A stretch of 64,000 bases of DNA, from the NCBI GenBank assembly GCA_028564705.1, contig JAPXFQ010002758.1:1511501-1575500 (forward strand), written 5' to 3'. The position numbers were made by a program, and so were the translations under genes. Below, in pieces: positions 1 to 11,916 of the stretch; within the stretch, counting starts at the first letter, position 1, and the number at the start of each line of letters is the position of its first letter. Source of the DNA: Apricaphanius iberus (Eukaryota; Chordata; Actinopteri; Cyprinodontiformes; Aphaniidae). Under the pieces are notes generated by a model. That model saw nothing but the letters and a program-made list of their open reading frames with translations. It was not told the origin of the DNA and made no database searches.

Positions 1-107
1 GCAGCACCAAGCGCAAGGCGAGGACCACAGCCGCCTGCTGGACGAACACAGAGACCGCTACAATAAACTGCAGCAAGCCAAAGAGACGGAGATCTCCCAA
101 CTTAAAG
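1..107 (+). CDS. golim4: golim4 coding exon (first in window, partial)
   Basis: Reads in frame from base 2 as QHQAQGEDHSRLLDEHRD and onward, a heptad coiled coil. The donor is gtggtg at 108. It ends with a single G, which joins AG of the next exon to make Glu. The start of the exon is cut by the window edge. Confidence 0.85.
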
Positions 108-807
108 GTGGTGACGGTTTCATGTACCCTTGAGTAGAAATACCACAGAGTTATGGTTTTGACATGAAAAAAAGGTCAAACAAAAGTCTAAAATATAACC
201 TAATTGTTTAGATTAGAAAAAGCAACATTTCCTAATAGTGCTGCTAAAATAATATAACACATGGTCCTTGTAGATATGATGTCATGTCATATTAACTTTT
301 ATTTACAGGTATTTCAATAGATAAACCAAACAAAATAAAAATCTGTATTTCGTTTAAGCAGACGGTGTCGTTTCTTAACGGTGGGGCTCGGCAACCGGTT
401 GGGGAGGGAAAACTCTGGGTTACTCCATAGAAGTGCTGAATAATGTCGTCCCTTTTGAACCTTCTCTGGGATCTCTTAAAACCTTTAAAACTAATGGAGC
501 TCAAAGCTATCCACTCTTAAGGCCTTGTTTACTCAGTCAAGAGTTGGGATGGTTTCCTTCATATTGTGTGAACAGTTTCAGTATTGAACACATTTGAAAA
601 TCTTATGTTGTGTTGTCTTTAAACAAAAAAGATGAATTCATCATTTCGATGAAGCATTTTTAGTAAGGTAAAAATTGTAAAGTGAAAAAAACGCTGATTC
701 AATGTACAACAGGTGAGGTATAAAACGCTCTTCTTCTGCACTCCTTTAATTAGTTCTGAATTATGTAATTGTTTTCATGGAATTTCAGATAATTTATCAT
801 CAAACAG

Positions 808-1913
808 CAAGGCTGGGCGATATGGCCAAATGTTTATACCCCAATAACGGTATACTTCACGATATAGACATTTTTATGTTATTTCATGAATAATTTATAA
901 AAGGTTACAACATGGAAATGCGGTTTTAAATGATAGATGACAATAACACCACCCATACTCATGATGTAGTGATCTCCCTCTGCGGGAGCTATTGATATCG
1001 GTGATCTTTTAGAAGAATGGCTCAGTTCTACACTCTGCCTTTGAATTAAACATATTTGAATCTCATCCAAATTTTGCCGCGATACCTGCTGTCACTCATC
1101 TTCTTAACTTTACAGCTCGTTTTATTTGTTTCACTATCTGAGTCTCTCCTGTGTAAAAGAGGGGTGGTACGTCGTATGTGTTCCCCCCCTCAAGATGTGT
1201 TCCAACTCCACCCACATGTGAGGTGGCTGCTGCTTGTAAATGCTAAACTTATAAATCACGTTAGGTTTAGACACTGGTTCCCGAATAGTAGGATTAGGAA
1301 AATAGTCAAGTTGGTTGTTGATGCCATTTTGATATAAGAAGACTGATGCAGATCGGACAACAGGTGTTTGTAAAGTTTACCAGCTCCTGGTCCGACCAAC
1401 ACTACACATTTATTTTATCAGCTGCTGAAGAACCTCGACAACGAAGGCAGTGAGAGTCAATGAGCAAAAGCAGTGTCGAGTCGAGGCCTAAGCTCTGATA
1501 AACTCCGGATACAGACTCTGTATTACACCATTAATGTGTTGCTAGCGAACAAAACAGCTTTTAGAGCCGGTGTCTCTCAGAGCCGGAGCCTCCGAGAGAC
1601 GCATTTTTTCTGTTCAAGGTGCGCATCGGGAGGGGAGGCGAGACACGCAGGGAGACCAACTTTGGGTTGTCTGATAATCTTGTTTAGATCCCTGGTCTGA
1701 ATCTCGTTTAAATCCCTGGTCTGAAACGTGTTTGTTACCCTCTTCTTCCTTCTTTTTTTTTCATGTATTGCAGCATCCACAGGAATGCCATAAGGTGCAT
1801 TTTGACGTAATTTACTGCCGTAAAACCCTATCACGGCTTAAATGATATTCATATAAAATGATGGATGTTTTATATCGTCCTGATTATATATTTCGTCATA
1901 TCGCACAGCCCTA
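808..1913. mobile_element. non-autonomous hAT-type element in golim4 intron
   Basis: The ends are imperfect inverted repeats: CAAGGCTGGGCGATATGGCC on the left, and TAGGGCTGTGCGATATGACG when the right end is read in reverse. It is flanked by a perfect 8-base direct repeat TCAAACAG at 800-807 and 1914-1921 (9 bases match if the preceding A is counted). An 8-base duplication is typical of hAT. No transposase is visible inside; small open frames within are chance. Confidence 0.88.
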
Positions 1914-2303
1914 TCAAACAGTATGACGTAGAATCTAATCTCTAAAAGCTTAGAGACTGCCTTTAGTCAGATCGCAGCAAGAATTTATACTAGTGCAACG
2001 CTTGCATGAGGGCAATATCCCAATTTGACACATTCTCAAAATTCCTTGAAACAGAAGTAATATGTTTAAATACAGTATCTTAATCGTAAATATTTTTCTG
2101 TTGCATTTTGTTGAAAACTGCACCGGAATAAATGCTAAGTGTTTGATAATGTTTAGCCCAATTCTTTGAAATAAACAATAAGTCAGAGATTTTTATCTCT
2201 TTTATAACTTCATATAAAACAAGTATTAGAGATTGTGCTTCATCTTTCAAATGTTTACTCTTTTTAAATGGTTGCTTTCTAATTTTGGATGTGTTTATGA
2301 CAG

Positions 2304-2386
2304 AGCATGTTTATAACCTGAGAGAAGAAAACAAACAGCTGAGGAAGGCCCACCATGAGATTCACACTCAGCTACAGGATGCACAG
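2304..2386 (+). CDS. golim4: golim4 coding exon
   Basis: Acceptor tttatgacag, donor gtaagg. Encodes HVYNLREENKQLRKAHHEI and further coiled coil, highly characteristic of GOLIM4. Phase 1 in, phase 0 out. Confidence 0.93.
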
Positions 2387-2525
2387 GTAAGGAGGACCCA
2401 GTAGTTTATCTTCAACATGTCCTTCTAATGAGCACACAATAAAAATCTGTTACACACTGAAAGTGTGCTGAACCTACTGCAGTGTCTGCTTGGCTCTAAA
2501 TACTTCTGTTCTGCTCTGTGTTCAG

Positions 2526-2609
2526 GTCAAGCATCAGAACCTGAAGGCAGTCCACGACCAGCTAGCACTGACCCTGGAAGACCACAAGAGTGCGTTGGCT
2601 GTAGCTCAG
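2526..2609 (+). CDS. golim4: golim4 coding exon
   Basis: Acceptor tgtgttcag, donor gttgga (weak, but a stop follows a few codons later if it is not used). Encodes VKHQNLKAVHDQLALTLEDH and KSALAVAQ, 28 codons of coiled coil. Phase 0 at both ends. Confidence 0.9.
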
Positions 2610-4574
2610 GTTGGAAAGCTGTAACATAGTCCTGCTGTTTACTGCAGTCATATAACACTCTAACAGTTTAGTTTAATCTAGTTCCACTAATATATCTAAT
2701 AACTAATATATATGAGGCTTCAGATTGTTTCTGTAAAACATAAAAGGAAAATGACTCTTTATTGATTGATAGCCAGTCACTTCTCTTTTCTTACGGCTCT
2801 TCCTGTCTGTTAGGCTCCCCTAATTGGTTTTAGTTCTTTTGGTTGAACACATCCTCTCTTCTCCAGGGGGTTTGGGTCAATGCAGTTAATCTTAAATGCA
2901 CTGAAGCCAGTCAGATGGAGATCAGTATAAAAGCAAAATGGGGGTGGGGGGATAAAAAAAAATCAAACAGAATTGAAGTTGAGAAAGGCTTTTTGAATCG
3001 ACTTACCCTGTCCTGATCAAGCGTATGCTTGTGTGTTTCTCTTCAGAGATTCCCATGTTTTGACTTTAAAATATTAGCGTTACCTTTGCAAAAAGAAAGC
3101 AGATTAATAAAAATATTTTATAGCTCCATATTAAAACACCAAACTTTTCCTCCGCCTTGTAAATTCTGGGTTGGTATTTTACAACTGCTCTATGATTAAA
3201 ACGACATAATACATTGAAATATAGATATGGGTGATTTTTGTGTCATTTCCCAAAAGAAAAAAGTGAGAAGAATAGGGCTTAAGTTGCTGGTATAGTGATT
3301 ACACTTGTGGTGATGTAAAGTCATTGACAATAGGCAAGCTTTATATTTAGAGCAGTATTTATTTTTGCCATTTTTTTGGCAAAATTTCATGCAGTGTTTA
3401 ATAGTTTTTTATACTTCTATCATCACGTGTGTTTTCATTCCTGTTAACGCCAAACAATAAAAACCTTGTCACTCATACCTTTCTGAGAGACATGTTTGAG
3501 TCCCCATCTATGATGTACCTCAACAAAGCTTCCTGTACATGCAGATAAGCACACGGCTATCACTTGAATTTTAAAACTTGAATGAAAAGGTTTACAATCT
3601 TCCCTATTCGGTAGAGGATCATAATTTTTTGGTAATGTTATGCTTTTTTTTTTTTTGAAAAGCTGTAACACAGATTTGATCAAGTCACGATTTCTCTTTT
3701 AGAACTAAGCCATAAGACAGTATAAAAATGGCAAGAAAAGTGTTTTCTAACCCTGCTGTGTCATTATTTGTACCAGGAGTAATAGTGATGGTACAATAGT
3801 TGTAGAACAAAGACTAAATTATTATGTCATTTTTGACCTGTCTGTTGTATCTTATTTTAGCAATTGGCTTTTTCAGCATTACCAAAAACAGTGACTTCTG
3901 TGCCCATATTCTAGAGCATGGAACCAACTGAAGGAAAAAAGGAAATTATATTTGCTTTGCACAGCCTTCGTTTTTTCTGCTGATTATCTTACTCTCACCC
4001 GCTTTGTAGCTTCCTGAATCAATAAAAAACATGTCCTCATGCGTTGTAGAAAATAGTTGCTGCCTTATGTATTTGCCGCCCCCAACCTCAATTAATTTTG
4101 CCAATGTGAAAAGGCATTTCAGATTTGAGCTCAGATCGATAAGTTTTAAAAGTTGCAGAGCTCAGTCTTAGCCCAGCTCAAGCCGTAACAGTTGCACATC
4201 CAGGATGATGATGTTTAGGTATCATTTCTTTGAACTATTTTGTTGTGACTCATTGTAACTTCATAATCGTTGAATGTTTTTTTTGGTCATTTCAGTTGCC
4301 GTCAAAGAGTTCTGCGTTTTCTTTAGTTTACATTTAACAAACAAAATTCTCTCTCCTTAGAAAGTCATGATATTTAGGTTGTTTAGCTTTTTGGAGTGTC
4401 TTTCTGATGTTTCAACGACGGTGAGGCTGTTAAGGAAATAGCAAAGTTTAGCATTTATTACATTAATGAAACTAAATAATTATTTATTTATTAATTCTCC
4501 CTGTGTGTGGATTATTTTATTTTATTTTTCTAGTTGAGCCTTTGTTCTGTTTTGTATGTTTTTTTCTGTTTTAG

Positions 4575-4775
4575 GTCCAGGTGGAGGAATACAAGCAGCT
4601 CACAGAGCATTTGAACAGGGAACCAAACCGGGTACAACCTGATCCAAACGCTGTTGCTCAGCAGCAGCAAGCAGCCACAGTAACAGTTGTGTCACGTGTT
4701 CATGAATCCCAGCAGGCTGGTAAGGAAACGCATGTTCAGGAAGAGCAACACCCACAATGGAACACAGAGTCAAGG
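4575..4775 (+). CDS. golim4: golim4 coding exon
   Basis: Acceptor ctgttttag, donor gtaatg. Begins VQVEEYKQLTEHLNREPN, then a Gln/Ala-rich, low-complexity linker. 67 codons, phase 0 at both ends. The coiled coil ends here and the family becomes poorly conserved. Confidence 0.88.
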
Positions 4776-4872
4776 GTAATGTGGAAATTCTTATTTAGTA
4801 AATAAAGCTCAGCAAAAAAAATGCTCCGTCGTATATCCAAATATAATTATTTTCTTGATGCTTCCATCCAAG

Positions 4873-5157
4873 TTGGATCATGAGGAGGAGGAAGAGGCCC
4901 ACGCCCAGTCTGAGGTCATGTCCCACCCTACTATGTCCCAGCCCAGCCTTTCTGAGAGAGATGAATATAGAGAGGGGGAGGCTGAGAGGAAGAGGGAGCT
5001 GGCAGAGGAGGAGATGGCTCAAGCTGGACAGCCTCAGAAGCTGGAGGAGGACCTGGACCAGACACATGATGAGCAGATGGAGGAGGAGGAGGAAGAGAGG
5101 GAGGAGGAGCAGCCCGATGAGAACGCGTTTGCCCGACAGAGACGGCAGCCACAGCTG
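4873..5157 (+). CDS. golim4: golim4 coding exon, acidic linker
   Basis: Acceptor catccaag, donor gtagga. 95 codons rich in Glu, with repeated GAG/GAA runs. Long reading frames on the other strand across this exon are by-products of the purine-rich codons. Confidence 0.86.
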
Positions 5158-5215
5158 GTAGGACCTCCCATTTACTGAGCAAAACTTACTGCTACGTGCA
5201 ATTGCCCACATTACT

Positions 5216-5575
5216 TTTCAAAGGTATTGATCCCATTTGAAGTAGTTCAGATTTTGTCAAGTTGCAAACGCAAACTCGTATCTTCTGGAATGATAGATGA
5301 TTCGCCAAAATAAAGTATTGCATAATTATATAGATTCGACAAACTAGCGCTGCACATGACGCTGAGTAAGCCATCACCATTGGTGAAACATGGTGGAGGC
5401 TTCATCATGCTGTGGGAGTGGTGTTCTTCAGAACGGACTGGAAAGGTGGTGAGGGTTGATGGAAAGATTAGGGGAGCTAGATATAGGACAACCCTGGAAG
5501 AAAACTTGTTGGCCTCTACACAGACTCAAGACTGGAGAAGAGGTACGCCTTCACAAAAGGTCAACCATAAATCAA
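5216..5575 (+). pseudogene. Tc1/mariner transposase fragment
   Basis: Frame at 5356-5592 contains VKHGGGFIMLWEWCSSERTG, then KVVRVDGKI and TLEENLLAST. This corresponds to the conserved KHGGGSIMLWGCFSS block of Tc1-like transposases. It covers only the central part, lacks the DNA-binding half and inverted repeats, and lies in a golim4 intron. Confidence 0.75.
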
Positions 5576-6077
5576 AAACCTCTGTCATGTAAAATTCTCC
5601 AAAAAATACATTGAAGTTTCTGGTTATACCATGAAAATAATGTATATGTATTTTTTTGCCTCTTTCAAAACCTCAGAGTAAATTTACCGGATCTTTTATC
5701 TGATGGAGGGTAAATCTGTTGGCTCCGCTCCTCTCAGCTATCATGTCTTCGTACAAAACCGACCCTTTAACAATCAGATAAGACTTCTGCATATCGCAAC
5801 TCTCTTGGCAGTGGGTTTCGTTTCTGAATCAGCACTGAAAGGCTCCCAGCAAGTCTTCTAGTTTTACAAAGACTGCCAGACTTCCCTGCCACCCAGTTGT
5901 ACTGGAGACAAGTCGTAACGCTTTGGTAAAATTACCTTGAAGTTCCAATAGTGGAACCATGCCTATTGTCTGTTAAACTGTCTCATAGGAACTTATCATG
6001 AACAAGGTGATGTGTTCATTTTATATCGATGGATGGACAAATTATTTTTACCTTTGTGTTTCATTGTGATTTCGTAG

Positions 6078-6337
6078 GACAACCATGTAGAGCTGCATCA
6101 GGGGGCTCAGCAGTACCTGAAGTCAGCCTATGAGCAGCAGCAGGAGCAGCAGCGCCTGGAGGCTCAGAGGGCCAGCGAGCGCAGGCAGATCCAGCTGCGA
6201 CAGGAAGCCCTGCAGGCCCAGAGAGACAAGGTGCTGAAGGAGAGGGAGAAGCGTCTAAAGGAGGAGCAGGAGCGAGAGGAGCAGCAAAACAGGGAGGCTG
6301 ACAGAAAAGAGCAACTGCTGAGAGAGGAGCACCAGAG
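6078..6337 (+). CDS. golim4: golim4 coding exon, charged helix
   Basis: Acceptor tttcgtag, donor gttagg. Begins DNHVELHQGAQQYLKSAYEQ, then a long Gln/Arg/Glu/Lys single helix (for example KVLKEREKRLKEEQEREEQQ), typical of GOLIM4. 260 nt, leaving phase 2. Confidence 0.93.
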
Positions 6338-6410
6338 GTTAGGTTCAATAATGAGCTTTGAAGTTTGTTAAACAAGTTTACATTGTGCTAACCTCAACAT
6401 AAAATGTTTA

Positions 6411-6530
6411 TCCTTCCTTCCTTCCTTCCTTCCTTCCTTCCTTCCTTCCTTCCTTCCTTCCTTCCTTCCTTCCTTCCTTCCTTCCTTCCTTCCTTCCATC
6501 CTTCCTTCCTTCCTTCCTTCCTTCCTTCCT
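6411..6530. repeat. (CTTC)n microsatellite forming a splice-acceptor pyrimidine tract
   Basis: About 30 tandem TTCC units over 120 bases, with one A interruption at 6498. It fills most of a 203-base golim4 intron and ends 10 bases before the exon at 6541, so it is the pyrimidine tract of that acceptor. Confidence 0.97.
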
Positions 6531-6540
6531 GTTATTTTAG

Positions 6541-6614
6541 GAAAAGAACGGAGTATGAGAACATGGATGAAGACGTTCAAAGAGAGGAGGATCGTCAAAC
6601 TGCTATTGAAGACG
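6541..6614 (+). CDS. golim4: golim4 coding exon
   Basis: Acceptor ttattttag, donor gtgaga. Encodes KRTEYENMDEDVQREEDRQ and TAIED. Enters in phase 2 and leaves in phase 1, matching both neighbours. Confidence 0.88.
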
Positions 6615-7953
6615 GTGAGACAAAATAGAATCTCTGTTGGGAAAAATCCAGCATTTAACCTTAACATTTTTTATATTGGTCAGTCTACAGATTTTGTAGT
6701 TATCAAGAACTCTGTTGTATGTGCAATATCTTCATAGCTTTCTTCTCTTAAACTTCCTAATGTAAATCTGTAATATGGGTAATAACAGCTATGCCTTCCT
6801 TTTCCTGCATTAAATATGTGCACATATACTAGGGCTTGACAATATTTCAGTAACATTATATAGCGATTGATAGATGTGTGGTGCCATTTTAAGAAAAAAA
6901 GGTCGACATAAGTCCTGTTATAAAAAAAAGTTTCCCTTTTTCTTATCGTAGCCCATCAGTTAGCTTATTACTACAATCATTACCTACTGTTGCTGTCACT
7001 GTTGTGCAGAGACAGCCAAAACACCCGGGTCGTGCTGCTAACGACACCTTTAAAAATGTCCAACAGTTCACCACCACGTTCTCAGAACCGTTTAACATTG
7101 GTGAGAAAACCTGCTGGCCTCATCAATCAGTCAGCCATCGCTGACTAGCTGTTAGCTTCAGTAGCTGAACTGAATTACAATCAGCTAAACCAAATGTTTG
7201 AGGCACTAATATTATAAAGTGTCATAAAATGTTTAAAAAATATTTTAAAAATGATCAAGATAATTTTACTAACATAAAAAAAGTTAACTGTAATATAATG
7301 TTTTAATAACATGAGTCTTTTCTGTTTGGCAGTTTTGACCTATATCACTTTCTTAACTTGATTTGTTTTTTGTTTCTTGCAAACTTTCAGGTGTTAGAAT
7401 AAAAGTCTGAATTGATTTATTATTTTTTTTTCAAATTAAAATTACATATTTAAAGAGTAGCATAGAATGACCACTTAAAATAAATGTCCTACATTTTTTT
7501 TTATATGTATCAATAATTATATCAATAAAACTAATCAGTATCCTCTTTTATAAAACACACAGACACACACACTTACCAACCAACTACAGTCTGTTCCAAA
7601 TTTCATTATTTCTACTTCAGACTTTTAAGGACATTTCCTTTCTGTTAAAAATGTTGGATTACATATAAGTAAGTTAATGTTAAATGTTGTTATTCAGTGT
7701 TCACCACTTTTAAACTGGTTGGTTTTGACTTGAATCAGAGATCCGTTATAAATAACACAAAATGAACAAGTCATCATATATGTAAGGCTTAGTATTTTTA
7801 TTAAATATCGAAGTGAGGGCCTTTACTGTGTGCTGTGTTTCTACACTGGTGGTCTGCTCAGTTAAACCCACAGATCATAACAGCTTATTAGTCCCGGTGA
7901 GCCTCTTTGCATCTGCATAACCATCATGTTTGTATGCTTCATGGTGTTGGCAG

Positions 7954-8024
7954 AGAGAGACGCTAACATGCTACATGAAGAGGAAGAGGAGAAGCAACCA
8001 GATTCCAGAGTCTCCCCACATCAG
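7954..8024 (+). CDS. golim4: golim4 coding exon
   Basis: Acceptor tgttggcag, donor gtgatt. Encodes RDANMLHEEEEEKQPDSRVS then PHQ. Phase 1 in, phase 0 out. Confidence 0.86.
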
Positions 8025-8249
8025 GTGATTTTCATCTGCAATCTGAAAAAATGTACCGTCAGCTTTTGCTAAGTCGATGACGTGCTTATGTCACCCCTCT
8101 TTGTTTTTGTTTACTTTACCAACTCAAATAAAATAAAAAATTTGGCTTGTCACATGCAGCACTAGTAAATTTTATTTTGAAGTTCTTTACACTCCTTATT
8201 TATAACATGACTTCTTTTAATCACGTTTAACTGTATTTCCCCTTTGAAG

Positions 8250-8462
8250 GGTGGCGTGGAGGGTGAGGTGGATCCTGAAGACGATCCCAATAACCAGGGA
8301 GAGGATGAGTTTGAGGAGGCTGAGGATGAGGAGCACCGTCCGGTACACAGGGTTGCTGAAGAAGAAGATGAGGGGGTAGAAGAAGAGGAGCCAGCTGCTC
8401 CCGGCCAGCACATGGACTCTCACCGGGGTCGCGGGCGACCTGCTGTGGAGGAGGAGCTGGTG
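8250..8462 (+). CDS. golim4: golim4 coding exon, acidic tail
   Basis: Acceptor cctttgaag, donor gtgagt. 71 codons, dominated by Glu and Asp with Pro/Gly breaks (for example NNQGEDEFEEAEDEEHRPV). Part of the acidic lumenal tail. Confidence 0.88.
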
Positions 8463-8585
8463 GTGAGTATGAGGAGGACAGTGGATCTCTACATGGGGAA
8501 AAAGATTGAGATCAGACTCCACCAAAAAATGAAAATGATCCATATCGCATTAGGAAGTTGCATTTCTGTTTGAATGTTCTTCCAG

Positions 8586-8648
8586 ATGGCTGGAAATCCA
8601 GATCAACAGGAAGACGCACTGGACGAGCAGTACCAGGAAGAAAATGAG
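8586..8648 (+). CDS. golim4: golim4 coding exon
   Basis: Acceptor ttcttccag, donor gtaact. 21 codons, begins MAGNPDQQEDALDEQYQEEN. Phase 0 at both ends. Confidence 0.87.
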
Positions 8649-8823
8649 GTAACTTGGGTTCAAACCAGCACCTTAATTTAAATATAAAAAAGAGTGGAAA
8701 ACTTAACATGCTTCAAAGTAATCCAAAACCATTAGATGCATTTAGTGATTTGGTCTAAATTTGAACTTCTGTTTCGTTTATTTTCTAATTAAAACACATT
8801 CACTGAGTTTTCGCTCTTTTAAG

Positions 8824-8910
8824 GCTCAGGAGGATGTAGCTGGTGGAGAGAAAAGGGAGGAAGAGGGGGCTGAAGAGGAGGATCCATATAATGAAGAGAA
8901 TGTAGAACAG
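8824..8910 (+). CDS. golim4: golim4 coding exon
   Basis: Acceptor ctcttttaag, donor gtgagt. 29 codons, includes EDPYNEENVEQ, a motif of the GOLIM4 tail. Phase 0 at both ends. Confidence 0.9.
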
Positions 8911-9014
8911 GTGAGTTTTGGATCTATGTCCCCACAATAGCGTATAACGGATATGGACTAAACTACTTTATAAAAATAGATAACAGTTTCCCCCTTGCAT
9001 GAATTGGTTTGTAT

Positions 9015-10806
9015 TTGGGAAGTTTGATATTGGCTTTTTATCGATACCTGATATAGGGATATAGTCCAAGCAATTATTCACGATACCGATTTAAATTTAT
9101 ATGACTGATAGGCTACCACCTGAAGGTTCAATGTTGGCTCCGAGATGCCAAAGCCACAGGATGTATTCAGAGTTTTGCCAAATAAACTAAACTATTTCAA
9201 CTATACCTCTTTTCTGTCATATTTTGAAATTTTGAGTCAGAGGAGAAGAAGCTCTAGTTTTATATTTAAATCCCTCAACATTCCTGCAATTTTCAGCTCA
9301 AGTGTTTAAAAAATTTAAATTCAAATTAAAGTGCAACTAAGCCCAAAATCAACCTTTGTTTGCTGATGAACTCCATAAGTGAGTGTTTAATAGTGCTGTG
9401 ACAATGTCTGGTCATTATTTTTGGTTCTAAGTACATTTTAGTAAAAATATAAATTTTGTACCAAATACAGTTGGTGGACTGCCGTCTTCTGGTTAAAAAT
9501 ATACACTGCACTTGAATTTGAATCACGGTTTGCTACCTGCTCAGTCCGGATTTCCTGCTGCTGTAGAGTATAAAAGGTGTTTGGGCCACACCTACTTAGC
9601 GAGTTGGAAATTCTCAAGCAATAAGCTCGAAAAGATACGGCTCAGGGCTGCTTGCCTCCTCCACAGAACCTTTCTCTCTCTAGTCTCTTCCCTCTGAAGG
9701 AGTACTTGAACCTGTTAAAAGGCAAGGCCCCGCTGCAGAAGCTGCAGGCGGTCATGTCAGTTCACAGTGAAGACCACACCAAGGCCTCCCCCTCTGTCTA
9801 CCGTCAGGCAACTCATTTTTAGACATTTTTCAAACAAAGAATATGCGCAGATTTTGACTCTGGTATGTACTGGGTTACTCTTGAAAATAAAGCTGTTTGT
9901 TAACCATTTGACGTTTAGGTATGGCTGGGGTCGGATATAAAGCACTCTTAAGTTTCCCACACAGTACTTGGAATTTAAGTGCTACTGTTACCAAGTAAAA
10001 TGATTTTGAATAAACTGGATTATATTTTTATGTCTGCCTGTCTATCTTCTATAAATCCAGACTGTTGAAGTAGCTTACTGGTGCGTTACTGTGTGTAATA
10101 ATATAACATCTGTGTTTGGATAAGTGCAATAACGCCTTAATTTCAAGTCTTGTGATAAATCCTTTTCTTATGTAAGCTGTCTACATACACAGCATTCCAT
10201 TGGCTATTTGATGTGTCAGTCATCATTCTGGATGCAGCGATTGGTATAAAAGTACCACCTAAAAAGTTAGATGACAAGTAAGATGTTAATTTAATGGAAG
10301 CAGTTCCAGTCATGCGCGATGGCTAATCTGAACATGCTAACAAAGGTTTTCAGCAGCAGATTATGGTAGATTGAGGATGTCAGACTTGTGCTCTATTTCA
10401 TTGGAACACAGTACTTGGACTGGATGTTAAACGACTATTTTTGTTTCAAGTTGGCACTGATATGAGGCTACAAAGGTGAGTCAGTAGTAGTTAGACAAAA
10501 GCGCTTGTTTGTCTACAGTTATGATTTATGTCCTTGATTTACACACATACTAGGAATCTCCAAGACTCATAGCTTTCCAAATATTTATAATATGTATACA
10601 TTGAAGGGGTGTCTAGAGAAAAAGGCAAATTTGACCCATAGGTACGCAACATCCTGCCCACGGGACATAGGAATGCAATGTACATGTTATAAAAGTAAAT
10701 TATAAAAGTCATGCTATTAAAGAAGTAAAAAATTATTTCTGATCTTACTTTTTATTGCCAATATTGGCTGATAATGACTATAGGCCGATAATATCGGACA
10801 TCCCTA
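9015..10806. mobile_element. hAT-type element in golim4 intron
   Basis: Flanked by a perfect 8-base direct repeat GTTTGTAT at 9007-9014 and 10807-10814. Ends are degenerate inverted repeats: TTGGGAAGTTTGATATT left, TAGGGATGTCCGATATT right (reverse complement). 1792 bases. No transposase is recognised. It contains an unexplained open stretch at about 9700-9822 (see findings). The identical flanks are the main evidence; ends this degenerate could also arise by chance. Confidence 0.7.
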
Positions 10807-11571
10807 GTTTGTATCTTAATGTAATACATACAATCTTACAGACTATAAACCTGCTGTGTAACACTTAGGAACTCAAAGGCTTAATTTGTCAATTGGTTAC
10901 ACAGAAAGACGAGCAAGGAACCTGGCTGCGTCTGACTCACTGTAACAAGTCTAGAGCTAGGAGTTGTGGCTGTAATGTACTGTGGGATTTGTAGTCTTGT
11001 ACTATAGAAGAGACTGGAGAGGTATTAAAAATAAATATTCATGAGATGATTTTATAGGCCGGATGTTGTTCATTGGCCTTAAGGTCAAAATGTCTTCTCT
11101 AAAACACCCAGAGTTCTTGGCCCTCTTTCCATCAGATGTTTCCCCTAGAGATATTCTGTTAGGATTTAGATCTGTTTACTTAGGTTTGCATCTATTATTC
11201 TCTATCGCTTGTTTGGATTATTACTCTGCGAGAAAACCCAGTGATGATTTTTTTTTTTTTTTTTTAAATCTCCTTTCAAATATTTCAAGATATCTGTCAT
11301 GCAGTCTGAAACTGTTCCCTTAGCATTTGAAAGAGAAACCTGTCCTCAGCATAAATGAGAACCACTATCCATCCTTTTTTTTTTATGCAAAGATGCAAAA
11401 GCTTAATTTTAGTTTCATCTGATGAAAGAATGCAGTTCATATTAAAGTCTGAGTAGGATTCAATGATCTAAACACATTTACCTTCTTGATGGTGGGACAG
11501 AAAACCCATCTTTGTTGACATCACTCTGTCGGTTTCCATGTAGATCAAGTCATCTTCCTGGCACGGAGTTA

Positions 11572-11916
11572 AGCTTGGTTTATGTTTGACGCATCCGCGT
11601 GGTCCGCACGGCTCCACGCGGGCAAATCACATCATTTCAGCAACCACGCCTCTCCGCGCGGCCACTACGGAGACCCAAATTTCCGCACCGCGCACCTAGG
11701 AAATTTTGTAACAACGCGGAAAAACATGGCGGACTGCCAAGAGCTCCTATTGCCGGAGGTTCATAAATACAGACCTCTTTATGATTCGGCCGATAGAGAT
11801 CACTGTGATCAACTGTGTTTTAATGGACGAGTGGACTGCTGCTAGAAGGCGCCTCGGCCGATTCCGCACGTCTCATTTCCGCGCGGAATATACATGCGTC
11901 AAGCATAAACCAAGCT
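11572..11916. mobile_element. PIF/Harbinger-like MITE
   Basis: Inverted repeats AGCTTGGTTTATGTTTGACG on the left and AGCTTGGTTTATGCTTGACG read in reverse from the right. Flanked by TTA at 11569-11571 and 11917-11919, the 3-base TWA duplication used by PIF/Harbinger. 345 bases, GC-richer than its surroundings, no transposase. It sits inside an older unclassified repeat running from about 11330 to 12010. Confidence 0.85.

Noticed and set aside
4795..5211. 138-residue Leu-rich open frame on the minus strand
   Set aside because: It is the reverse of the GAG/GAA-rich golim4 acidic exon; Leu and Ser codons are the complement of Glu codons. The plus-strand exon has proper splice sites and phase.
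6368..6667. Open frame of repeated KEGR / FLPS residues over 6411-6530
   Set aside because: Translation of the (CTTC)n microsatellite in either direction; no start or splice support.
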